Below are positions 15,578 to 22,693 of a stretch of 27,051 nt of DNA, piece after piece. The stretch's first letter is position 1. Every line of letters begins with the position of its first letter. The notes beneath the pieces were generated by a model. The model saw nothing but the letters and a program-made list of their open reading frames with translations. It was not told the origin of the DNA and did not search any database. Made by a program: the position numbers and the translations under genes. Where the stretch lies: assembly GCA_003516285.1 (NCBI GenBank), contig DPCK01000092.1, positions 1-27,051 of the forward strand. The letters are read 5' to 3'. The stretch comes from Lutibacter sp. Its GTDB lineage: Bacteria; Bacteroidota; Bacteroidia; Flavobacteriales; Flavobacteriaceae.

Positions 15578-16537
15578 ATGCAAGAAGAATTATTTACAAG
15601 CGGAAGAAACATTCCTCATATAGATCCATATTTGCAAATATGGCACTGGCCAATATCACTTTACCTGTTTTTGGGCGGAATAGCAGCTGGAATCCTGTTT
15701 TTTGCGGCACTATTTTATGTGTTGGGGAAAGAAAAAGAATATCCGGCAGCCGTTAAATTTGCGTCAATCATACCGCCTATAGCATTATCAATAGGACTAT
15801 TGGCTTTGGTGTATGATTTAACGCATAAATTATACACATGGAGGTTGTACACCACCTTCAGAATTGAATCGCCAATGTCTTGGGGTGCTTGGGTATTGCT
15901 CATTGTAACACCGCTTTCATTTTTGTGGCTCTTCAGTTATTATGCTGAAATTTATCCAAAAACAGAAGAAAAGTTACAGCTATTGAAAAAATTCAAATTT
16001 TTGGCAACATTTGAACAATTTTTAAAAACAAACAGGTTATACATTGCTTATGCATTAATTCCTTTAACCTTGGTTTTAGGTGTTTATACAGGTATTTTAC
16101 TTTCGGCTTTTAATGCAAGACCGCTTTGGAACAATGCCATTTTAGGACCATTATTTTTAACATCCGGACTTTCAACAGGTGCTGCCGCTATTATTTTAAT
16201 GGCAAAAACCAAAAAGGAAAAACATTTGTTCGGCAAAATAGATTTGGCATTAATTATTGTTGAATTGGCTTTAATCGTTCATATGATAATGGGATATTAT
16301 GCCGGTTCCCAAGTACAGTTAGAAGCGATGCAATTATTGGTTGGCGGCGATTTTACCCTGATGTTTTTTGGCTTTGTGGTAATTCTCGGGCTGATAATCC
16401 CTGCAACCCTTGAACTTATTGAACTTATTGGCTATAAAGTGCCTGTAATAGTACCGGCAATGCTGGTTATCTTAGGCGGATTAATATTTAGATTTGTAAT
16501 GGTCGAAGCCGGACAATTAACCCGTTTTCTTTATTAA
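15578..16537 (+). CDS. NrfD/PsrC-like quinone-reactive membrane subunit
   Basis: This 319-residue integral membrane protein has eight hydrophobic helices, as in PsrC of polysulfide reductase. The first helix, with HWPISLYLFLGGIAAGILFF, carries the typical NrfD signature. The family anchors the molybdoenzyme complex and exchanges electrons with quinones. It completes an A-B-C set with the two preceding genes. The divergent 12-haem cytochrome suggests an extra periplasmic electron route besides the quinone pool. No haem-binding motif is present, as usual for NrfD. Confidence 0.92.
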   Translation: MQEELFTSGRNIPHIDPYLQIWHWPISLYLFLGGIAAGILFFAALFYVLGKEKEYPAAVKFASIIPPIALSIGLLALVYDLTHKLYTWRLYTTFRIESPMSWGAWVLLIVTPLSFLWLFSYYAEIYPKTEEKLQLLKKFKFLATFEQFLKTNRLYIAYALIPLTLVLGVYTGILLSAFNARPLWNNAILGPLFLTSGLSTGAAAIILMAKTKKEKHLFGKIDLALIIVELALIVHMIMGYYAGSQVQLEAMQLLVGGDFTLMFFGFVVILGLIIPATLELIELIGYKVPVIVPAMLVILGGLIFRFVMVEAGQLTRFLY

Positions 16538-16548
16538 AACTATAAATT

Positions 16549-17082
16549 ATGAAAAAAGACTTAAAACAAAAAAGTAAACACATTTATTGGAATCCTTATT
16601 ATGGAGGTTTTTTATTGGGAATTCTAATTTTGTTTACCTTTTATTTAACCGGCAGGGGTTTAGGAGCAAGTGGTGCTATGAAAAGCAGCGTTGTATCCAT
16701 TATTGAATCTGTTTCTCCAACGCACGCGGAAGAAAGCAACTATTACAGCAAATTTATAACGGAAGATGAATCCCCAATGAAAAACTGGCTGGTATTTGAA
16801 ACACTGGGCGTATTGATTGGAGCATTTATATCTGGCGGCTTAAGCGGAAGAATTGGCTGGAGAATTCAACATTCCCCTAAAATTACGAGCAAGCGCCGAC
16901 TGGTATTTGCGTTGGGTGGTGGTATATTATTTGGATTGGGTGCGCAAATTGCGCGTGGTTGCACAAGTGGTGCTGCATTAAGCGGTATGGCGGTGCTTTC
17001 AACAGGAGGCTTTATCACAATGCTGGCTATTTTTGGTTCGGCATACGCAACGGCTTACTTCTTCAGAAAAAATTGGATTTAA
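16549..17082 (+). CDS. YeeE/YedE half-transporter with RGCTSG motif
   Basis: This 177-residue membrane protein matches the YeeE/YedE (TsuA-like) family, which includes thiosulfate importers. The signature GAQIARGCTSGAALSG includes Cys138, its only cysteine. Full-length TsuA has about 350 residues and carries this motif and a second cysteine motif in one chain; here the second half is the next gene. About four membrane segments are visible (around 18-38, 80-98, 118-136 and 150-172). A periplasmic-looking loop (GLGASGAMKSSVVSIIESV) lies between the first two. It probably forms a heteromer with the next gene product to import or hand over sulfur compounds. Confidence 0.85.
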   Translation: MKKDLKQKSKHIYWNPYYGGFLLGILILFTFYLTGRGLGASGAMKSSVVSIIESVSPTHAEESNYYSKFITEDESPMKNWLVFETLGVLIGAFISGGLSGRIGWRIQHSPKITSKRRLVFALGGGILFGLGAQIARGCTSGAALSGMAVLSTGGFITMLAIFGSAYATAYFFRKNWI

Positions 17083-17104
17083 TTAAATAAAAAATAAAAA
17101 AATT

Positions 17105-17695
17105 ATGGGACCTTTAATTCCTAACGGCGTAATTCCTATTGAATGGGACAATATCATCGCCATATTAATCGGTATTGTTTTTGGATTTGTGTTGGAAGCC
17201 TCTGGGTTTTCATCCTCCAGAAAACTTGCAGGTGTTTTTTACGGCTATGATTTTGCTGTTTTAAAAGTATTTTTTACCGCTGCAGTTGTTGCTGTGATAG
17301 GCGTTTATTATATGGATTACCTTGGTTATTTAGACATCACGCAACTTTATGTTCACCCTCTTTATTTATGGGGCGCCATTATTGGCGGCATTATTATGGG
17401 TGTGGGATTTGTGGCTGGCGGATTTTGCCCTGGCACAAGTTTATGTGCGGTGGCCATCGGTAAAATTGATGCCATTGTTTATGTAGGCGGTATTATGGTC
17501 GGAATTTTCATTTTTTCTGAATTATATCCATTATTTCTACCCATATACGATGGATATTTTTACGGAAATGTAACCTTGGAAGATTCGCTGGGCATCAATC
17601 CATATTGGTTTGTATTTATATTTTCCATTATTGCAATCGCAGCATTTGTGGTATCTGATATGGTGCGTAAAAAAGTTAAAAAAATATTTTACTAA
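17105..17695 (+). CDS. YeeE/YedE half-transporter with GFCPGTSLCA motif
   Basis: This 196-residue membrane protein is the partner half of the preceding YeeE/YedE protein (DUF6691/YeeE type). The family signature GGFCPGTSLCAVA contains Cys108 and Cys114. About five membrane segments are visible (around 15-33, 54-70, 88-106, 120-142 and 160-185), with the signature in the middle of the chain at the end of the third. The C-terminus is basic (RKKVKKIFY) and probably faces the cytoplasm. The two halves are 22 bp apart, in the order and spacing usual for Bacteroidota pairs. Thiosulfate is the established substrate for TsuA; polysulfide or another sulfane-sulfur compound is equally possible here. 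Confidence 0.85.
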   Translation: MGPLIPNGVIPIEWDNIIAILIGIVFGFVLEASGFSSSRKLAGVFYGYDFAVLKVFFTAAVVAVIGVYYMDYLGYLDITQLYVHPLYLWGAIIGGIIMGVGFVAGGFCPGTSLCAVAIGKIDAIVYVGGIMVGIFIFSELYPLFLPIYDGYFYGNVTLEDSLGINPYWFVFIFSIIAIAAFVVSDMVRKKVKKIFY

Positions 17696-17706
17696 AAAAT
17701 AACGCA

Positions 17707-18369
17707 ATGGTTAAAAAAAAGATAGCAAAAGTTTTAGCTTTCAGATATAAAATTTTGGCGGCAATTTTAATTTTACTTGCCGGGGGTTTGGTTTTATTGC
17801 CTAAATACCAAAAACACGAAGGCATAAAGCCTGAAGAATTATTAAGTAACACCATCAGCCCGGAAAGATATATGACTACCGACCGATTGGCGCATATTTT
17901 AATCAACCAAGATCCGTCTTTTATATTGATTGACGTAAGGGATGAAAAAAGTTTTGCAAGTTATACACTTCCAAATGCCATTAACATTCCGCTTCAAAAA
18001 TTATTTGATGAAGGATCTGTCAGTTACTTAAATCAAAATCAATATGATGTAGTGCTTTTTTCAAATGACAATTTTTATGCAGACCAAGCCTGGATTTTAT
18101 GCAATCGTTTGGGATATAAACATTTGCGTGTTTTAAAAGGTGGCATAAATGAATGGTTTACAACAATTATCAATCCTGTGAAACCTGCTGAAAATATGTC
18201 CGCGTCAGATTTTGAATTGTATACAACAAGAAAAGCGGCCAGTATGTTTTTTGGCGTGGTTTATCCCGAACAGGTGAAAGCGGAAACTCCTAAAGTTGTT
18301 AAAGTGGCGCCAAAAAAAGTAATCACCATTGAAAAGAAAAAGAAAGCTCCTGCAGAAGGAGGTTGTTAA
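17707..18369 (+). CDS. membrane-anchored pseudo-rhodanese with C-terminal GGC arm
   Basis: This 220-residue protein has a basic N-terminus and one membrane helix (about 16-32), so the rest should lie in the periplasm. A rhodanese fold covers about residues 58-152, with FILIDVRDEKSF and LGYKHLRVLKGGINEWF. The catalytic loop reads LFSNDNFYAD, so Ser119 stands where the active cysteine should be. A linker of about 50 residues leads to a tail ending KKKKAPAEGGC with Cys220 as the last residue. The next gene has the same tail. The protein is probably not a sulfurtransferase in the classical sense; a role as docking protein or carrier of sulfur on the terminal cysteine is inferred. Only Cys132 and Cys220 are present. 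Confidence 0.85.
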   Translation: MVKKKIAKVLAFRYKILAAILILLAGGLVLLPKYQKHEGIKPEELLSNTISPERYMTTDRLAHILINQDPSFILIDVRDEKSFASYTLPNAINIPLQKLFDEGSVSYLNQNQYDVVLFSNDNFYADQAWILCNRLGYKHLRVLKGGINEWFTTIINPVKPAENMSASDFELYTTRKAASMFFGVVYPEQVKAETPKVVKVAPKKVITIEKKKKAPAEGGC

Positions 18370-18485
18370 TTTTAAAAACTTTTTAAAATCCTATTTATGA
18401 AATGAGCATAACCACAATTTGATTCAAAAATGTTTTAAAATATGCGAATTCCATAATACCTATAAAAAACAATAATAATTCACTT

Positions 18486-19103
18486 ATGAAAGAATTAGAG
18501 AAAACCAAACGTATATCAATTGCCGCAACGCTTTTTATATTGGCTGTAATCATAGGGCTTTTAACCTACAAAAGACCAAAAAATATATATGCTATCAATA
18601 CCAAAGACACGCTGGAGAAAATAACAGGAGATAATTACATCATCACATTAAATGAACTGAATAATCCTGATTTTGTGTTAATTGACATCAGAAATCAATA
18701 TGAATTTGAACAAGGCCATCTGGAAAATGCAATTAATATTTATGCCGCCGAGATTTTAAGTGTTGACCATATAAAAGTGTTTGATGAATTGAAGGAAAGT
18801 AATAAAACGGCTGTACTTTATGGAAATAATCCGCAAGAAGTGAATGCCCCTTTTCTTATTTTATACCAATTAGGCTTCGACAATATTAAACTGCTGGCCA
18901 TTGAAAATAGCTATTTGCAAAATAAATTGATTTCAAAAAACACGGTCATAGAAAAATCTGAAGCCGATGTGACCGCATTCATAAATGAATCGGTTAATAA
19001 AGCAACGACAGCCGAAACTCTAAAAAAAGTGGTAATAGCACCTCCAAAAAAGGTGATTACCGTTCAAAAGAAAAAGAAAGCGCCCGCTGAAGGTGGTTGT
19101 TAA
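18486..19103 (+). CDS. second pseudo-rhodanese with identical GGC tail
   Basis: This 205-residue protein resembles the preceding one: a membrane helix at about 10-27, a rhodanese-like domain at about 50-145 (FVLIDIRNQYEFEQGHLENAINI) and the same terminal KKKKAPAEGGC. In the catalytic loop (LYGNNPQEVN) Gly113 replaces the active cysteine. Cys205, the last residue, is the only cysteine in the protein, so any thiol chemistry must happen on the tail. It is 116 bp downstream of its paralogue, and that gap holds AT-rich sequence with no recognised promoter. A terminator follows at 19113-19144, so it is probably the last gene of the molybdoenzyme operon. Confidence 0.83.
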   Translation: MKELEKTKRISIAATLFILAVIIGLLTYKRPKNIYAINTKDTLEKITGDNYIITLNELNNPDFVLIDIRNQYEFEQGHLENAINIYAAEILSVDHIKVFDELKESNKTAVLYGNNPQEVNAPFLILYQLGFDNIKLLAIENSYLQNKLISKNTVIEKSEADVTAFINESVNKATTAETLKKVVIAPPKKVITVQKKKKAPAEGGC

Positions 19104-19112
19104 TTTTGTTTT

Positions 19113-19144
19113 AAAAAAAGCTGTTTTTCTAACAGCTTTTTTTT
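19113..19144 (+). terminator. terminator of the molybdoenzyme operon
   Basis: The stem AAAAAAAGCTGTT (19113-19125) pairs with AACAGCTTTTTTT around the 5-base loop TTTCT, and a T-run follows. It lies 10 bp after the stop of the second pseudo-rhodanese and separates the two sulfur units. Confidence 0.8.
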
Positions 19145-19277
19145 GTTTAAATCCTAAAAAATTTATTTTCAAATCTTCATTTTTCACTTTTTAATATTCC
19201 GATTTTTCTACTTCAAAAAAGCAAATCTTCTACCTGTAATTTTACTTTACAAACCCGCATTTTTACTGACAAAAAAT

Positions 19278-19291
19278 GTAACATTTGTTAC
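19278..19291. promoter_or_regulatory. Crp/Fnr-type operator, distal site of the rhodanese promoter
   Basis: GTAACATTTGTTAC, identical to 12683-12696. It is centred about 84 bp upstream of the predicted transcription start and 44 bp (about four helical turns) from the proximal site. Confidence 0.75.
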
Positions 19292-19321
19292 TGTAAAGAA
19301 TTGATATGTATTGCATAACGG

Positions 19322-19335
19322 GTGATAAATGTCAT
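19322..19335. promoter_or_regulatory. Crp/Fnr-type operator, proximal site of the rhodanese promoter
   Basis: GTGATAAATGTCAT is the exact reverse complement of the proximal site at 12715-12728. Its centre is 33.0 bp from the centre of the -7 box, the same distance as in the other promoter. In this orientation it fits GTRAY-N4-GTYAY, a relaxed form of the distal palindrome. Confidence 0.72.
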
Positions 19336-19357
19336 ACAAATAAATTCTACCCACAAT

Positions 19358-19365
19358 TAATTTTG
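19358..19365 (+). promoter_or_regulatory. -7 box of the tandem rhodanese unit
   Basis: TAATTTTG is a perfect TAnnTTTG box. No -33 TTG is found, which again suggests activation from the proximal operator. The leader would be about 40 nt. The 19145-19277 stretch upstream is AT-rich with no other feature I can support. Confidence 0.65.
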
Positions 19366-19409
19366 GGGTATAAATTAACATAAATATCATTCACAAATTA
19401 TACATCATT

Positions 19410-20399
19410 ATGAAAAAAATAACATCCTATTTTATCATACTTTTTATAACAACTGCTTTATTAAGCGGTTTTAAAAGTAATGCTCAAGGGAATTCAGCAA
19501 CACCAAAAACAGAATTTGAATTATTGGTTCAATATCTTGAAGAAAACGGAAATTTTATAAATACAGAAGCGCCGACTTTAGTGTTGGCAGAGGAAATTAA
19601 AGACAACTTAACCAACAAAAAATATTTGGTTATTGATACCCGAACTGAAAGCTGGTTTAATTACGGACATATTAAAAATGCCGTAAATGTTGCCCCAGCA
19701 GAATTGCTGAATTATTTTGAAAAGAAAATCACCCCAGCAAATTTCGACAAAATAACAATTGTGTGCTATTCGGGCCAAGCTGCCGCCTATTACACAAGTT
19801 TATTAAGACTTGCAGGTTATAACAATGCATACAGCCTAAAATGGGGAATGAGTTCCTGGAAGTCTGAATTCGCTGAAAAAATGTGGGTAAAAAATGCAAC
19901 AAATATTTTTGCCGATAAATTGCAGACGATGTCAAATGAAAAACCTGCAAATTCTTCATCTCCAATTCTTAAAACCGGAAAAACAGATGGAAAAGAAATT
20001 TTAAATGCACGTTTAAAAGATGCTTTTGCAAAACCCTACAGCGATTTTATTGTGAAAGCAGATTCTGTATTTAAAAATCCGTCCAACTTTTTCATTGTTA
20101 ATTATGTGAATGAAGAAAATTATAATTTAGGACACATTGAAGGTGCTGTAAGATTTGAGCCAAGAGCTTCTTTGTCTTCCACTACAAGCCTTTACACGCT
20201 TCCTTCCGATAAAAAAGTATTGGTTAACTGTAATACCGGGCAATCGTCAGCTTATGTAGTTGCTTATTTACACTTACTGGGTTATGATGTTTCAAACTTG
20301 GCTTACGGCTCCAATAGTTTTATGAATGCAATCTTGGTTGAAAAAGAATGGAATGGTTTTTCAGCCAAAGAAATTAAAAATTTCCCAATAGTAGAATAA
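19410..20399 (+). CDS. periplasmic tandem-domain rhodanese
   Basis: This 329-residue exported protein has a signal peptide probably cut after SNAQ (residue 26). Two rhodanese domains follow. The first has KYLVIDTRTESWFNYGHIKNAVNV and active Cys119 in the loop CYSGQAAA. The second has active Cys274 in CNTGQSSA. Both catalytic cysteines are therefore kept, unlike in the pseudo-rhodaneses upstream. The segment LKWGMSSW after domain 1 recurs in the next gene. It opens a second transcription unit behind the same operator pair as the molybdoenzyme operon. The likely role is transfer of sulfane sulfur in the periplasm, with donor and acceptor not known. Confidence 0.88.
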   Translation: MKKITSYFIILFITTALLSGFKSNAQGNSATPKTEFELLVQYLEENGNFINTEAPTLVLAEEIKDNLTNKKYLVIDTRTESWFNYGHIKNAVNVAPAELLNYFEKKITPANFDKITIVCYSGQAAAYYTSLLRLAGYNNAYSLKWGMSSWKSEFAEKMWVKNATNIFADKLQTMSNEKPANSSSPILKTGKTDGKEILNARLKDAFAKPYSDFIVKADSVFKNPSNFFIVNYVNEENYNLGHIEGAVRFEPRASLSSTTSLYTLPSDKKVLVNCNTGQSSAYVVAYLHLLGYDVSNLAYGSNSFMNAILVEKEWNGFSAKEIKNFPIVE

Positions 20400-20438
20400 T
20401 AAAAACAGACAAATCATTATTAACAAAACAAACAACTT

Positions 20439-21428
20439 ATGAAAAAATTATCATTAATATTAATAGGATTATTATTAATTCCGACGCTTTTTTTAACATC
20501 TTGCGATAAAGGTGATGATACCTTGGTAGTTTCTGTGCCTGCCCAAAAATTGATGGTAGATTATATGCTTGCCAATAATCTGGATATCAATAATATTTTG
20601 ACCTCAACCGATGGGGTAAGTTTTGTGGCTGCACCTCCTGCAGATGCAGATTTACAAACTTTTTTAAATAAATATTATATCATTGATATTAGATCTGCTG
20701 CAGATTATGCAACAAGCCATATTTCAGGTGCTAAAAATGTTGCTTTTGCCAATATTTTGGCTGAAGGCACGGCTGCTGGAACAAAACCTGTATTGGTGGT
20801 TTGTTATACCGGACAAACAGCTTGTTATGCTACTGCTCTATTGCGTATGTCCGGATTTAAAAATACCCAAGCTTTAAAATGGGGAATGTCGGGTTGGAAT
20901 TCAGCAACTGCAGGTTCTTGGAATAATGCTATCGGAAATTCTGCAAATGGACATTCAAATTGGTCATATGATGCTGCTCCAACAAATATGGTATTTACCA
21001 AGCCTGTAATTTCTTCTTTATCTACTGATGGCGCCACCATTTTAAAAAATCGTATAGAATTGGTTATCTCAGAAGGTTTTAAAACGGCAAAAGGCAGCGA
21101 TGTATTAGCCACTCCTAGCAATTATTTTGTTAACAATTTCTTCTCAGCAGCAGATTATTCAGCATTTGGACATATTAAAGGCGCTTATAGAATTAACCCT
21201 TTAACATTAGCTGATAATAGTTATTTAGGATTGGATCCAGCGGCTAAAGTGGTTACATATTGCTATACCGGTCAAACCTCTGCAGTGATCACAGCTTGTT
21301 TACGAGTTTTAGGATATGACGCATATAGTTTAAGTTTTGGTATGAATGGTATGTATAATAATAATACCGCCTGGACTTCAAACAAATGGAGTTCCACAGT
21401 ATCAAAAAATTTACCGGTAGTTCAATAA
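20439..21428 (+). CDS. tandem-domain rhodanese lipoprotein, possibly surface exposed
   Basis: This 329-residue protein is a paralogue of the preceding one with the same length and architecture, but it is a lipoprotein: the signal peptide ends in FLTSC, with lipidated Cys22. The residues after it (DKGDD) are acidic and could be a Bacteroidota lipoprotein export signal for the cell surface. Active cysteines are Cys122 in CYTGQTAC and Cys275 in CYTGQTSA. The motif ALKWGMSGW follows the first site. It is 39 bp behind the first tandem rhodanese and followed by a long hairpin, then the porin gene. A surface or outer-membrane role in handling polysulfide, sulfur or thiosulfate is inferred. Confidence 0.87.
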   Translation: MKKLSLILIGLLLIPTLFLTSCDKGDDTLVVSVPAQKLMVDYMLANNLDINNILTSTDGVSFVAAPPADADLQTFLNKYYIIDIRSAADYATSHISGAKNVAFANILAEGTAAGTKPVLVVCYTGQTACYATALLRMSGFKNTQALKWGMSGWNSATAGSWNNAIGNSANGHSNWSYDAAPTNMVFTKPVISSLSTDGATILKNRIELVISEGFKTAKGSDVLATPSNYFVNNFFSAADYSAFGHIKGAYRINPLTLADNSYLGLDPAAKVVTYCYTGQTSAVITACLRVLGYDAYSLSFGMNGMYNNNTAWTSNKWSSTVSKNLPVVQ

Positions 21429-21439
21429 TTAAAAATATA

Positions 21440-21520
21440 AAGCCCTGAAAATGTGTAAAACGCTCTTGAAATTTTCAATAACGTTTTATGTATCAATAAG
21501 TAAGTGAATTTTTAGGGCTT
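21440..21520 (+). terminator. long nested hairpin between rhodanese and porin genes
   Basis: The outer arms AAGCCCT (21440-21446) and AGGGCTT (21514-21520) are complementary. Inside lie AAAACG (21457-21462) facing CGTTTT (21482-21487) and TTGAA facing TTCAA. Only TTTTC follows, so termination may be partial, which would allow lower expression of the porin from the same promoter. Confidence 0.5.
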
Positions 21521-21542
21521 TTCAATTAAACTCAAAATACAT

Positions 21543-22589
21543 ATGAAAACAAAATTAATTATCTTATTTGCCATTGCATTTCTATTTCAATTTAACACTG
21601 CTTATGCCCAAGGATGCGAAGGAGATTTACCTGTTGCAGGCGCTGATGGCGTTCCAAAAACTAGCAGCACCACATTTTTTGGGTATTTCCAGCCCCAATA
21701 CGACACTTATTTCACCGATCCGGGTGAAAACACATTCAAATTTAAAAGAGCCCGCTTTGGTGTTCGCGGAAGGGTAAATCGTTCGTTCTCATACTACGCA
21801 ATGATTGAAGCCAGTGATTTTATTTCATCAGATGGTAATGTTTATTTAATGGATGCGTTTATAACTTATGACAAATTAGAATGGACAAAATTCTCGGTTG
21901 GGTCATTTAAACAACCATTCGGATTGGAAGTTAGCACTGCTTGTAACAACCTGACAACCATTGATCGCGCTATTGTATCAGACCAAATTGTGGCGCCACA
22001 AAGAGATTTAGGATTGATGATGTTAGGCGGAACTGACAAAACCAAGTTCCGCTATGCTGTGGCTTTAATGAATGGCCGTGGACTGGGCGTTAAAGATAAC
22101 AACACCAAAAAAGACATTATCAGCCGCGCTTCTTATAAATTATTCGATTTTATGAGTGTGGGAGGAAGTTTCAGATATGGTTATCCAAATAACAATGATC
22201 TTGATCGTAAAACTTATGGCGCTGAAGTCGCTTTTAATTACAGTAATTTTAAAGTTCAGGGAGAATATATTTACGATGAAGGCGATTACAACCGAGCAGC
22301 TGAAGGTGGTTGCGGGTCAACACCGTTAGAACTGGGAGCAAAAAGAGCAGGAGCTTATGTGATGGCTTCTTATAATGTTAGCAAAAAACTGCAACCAGTT
22401 TTAAAATATGAATATTTTGACCAAGATTTAGACATTAAAAAAATTGGCTACCAAGAAATGATGACCTTAGGCGTAAATTATTTCTTTAATGACAATACAA
22501 GATTGCAAGTAAATTACCAAAACAAGATTGAAACAGGACTAAGTGTGGACAATGACGCTTTATTGGTGCAATTGCAGGTTAAGTTTTAA
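21543..22589 (+). CDS. outer membrane porin, phosphate-selective porin O/P family
   Basis: This 348-residue protein has a signal peptide probably cut after AYAQ (residue 23) and alternating beta strands, and it ends in phenylalanine (QLQVKF), as outer-membrane barrels do. Segments such as FGYFQPQYDTYF, FKFKRARFGVRGRV and KFSVGSFKQPFGLE match the phosphate-selective porin O/P (OprP-like) family. Substrate cannot be read from the sequence; the neighbours point to a sulfur anion or another anion rather than phosphate. Two odd cysteines stand out: Cys25 at the mature N-terminus (GCEGD) and Cys257 in the probable loop AAEGGCGST, which resembles the tail of the pseudo-rhodaneses. A perfect terminator follows the gene. 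Confidence 0.85.
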   Translation: MKTKLIILFAIAFLFQFNTAYAQGCEGDLPVAGADGVPKTSSTTFFGYFQPQYDTYFTDPGENTFKFKRARFGVRGRVNRSFSYYAMIEASDFISSDGNVYLMDAFITYDKLEWTKFSVGSFKQPFGLEVSTACNNLTTIDRAIVSDQIVAPQRDLGLMMLGGTDKTKFRYAVALMNGRGLGVKDNNTKKDIISRASYKLFDFMSVGGSFRYGYPNNNDLDRKTYGAEVAFNYSNFKVQGEYIYDEGDYNRAAEGGCGSTPLELGAKRAGAYVMASYNVSKKLQPVLKYEYFDQDLDIKKIGYQEMMTLGVNYFFNDNTRLQVNYQNKIETGLSVDNDALLVQLQVKF

Positions 22590-22616
22590 TTTAATATATA
22601 AGTGTTTGAATTAATT

Positions 22617-22648
22617 AAACTCCTGATTTAAATCAGGAGTTTCTTTAT
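22617..22648 (+). terminator. terminator after the porin gene
   Basis: AAACTCCTGATTT (22617-22629) and AAATCAGGAGTTT (22630-22642) form a 26-bp perfect palindrome followed by a short T-rich run. It separates the porin from the regulator gene. Confidence 0.8.
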
Positions 22649-22658
22649 TTGTGTAAAC

Positions 22659-22666
22659 TAATTTTG
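22659..22666 (+). promoter_or_regulatory. -7 box of the regulator gene
   Basis: TAATTTTG is a perfect -7 box 27 bp before the ATG at 22694. No -33 TTG and no copy of the GTAAC palindrome is seen, so autoregulation through that site is not supported. Confidence 0.5.
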
Positions 22667-22693
22667 CAATAAATTTCATTTATAGCAAATAAT

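Noticed and set aside
21543..22589. Phosphate uptake function for the porin from the family name
   Set aside because: Family membership is by overall barrel sequence and does not fix the anion. No Pho genes are near, and the neighbours handle sulfur compounds.
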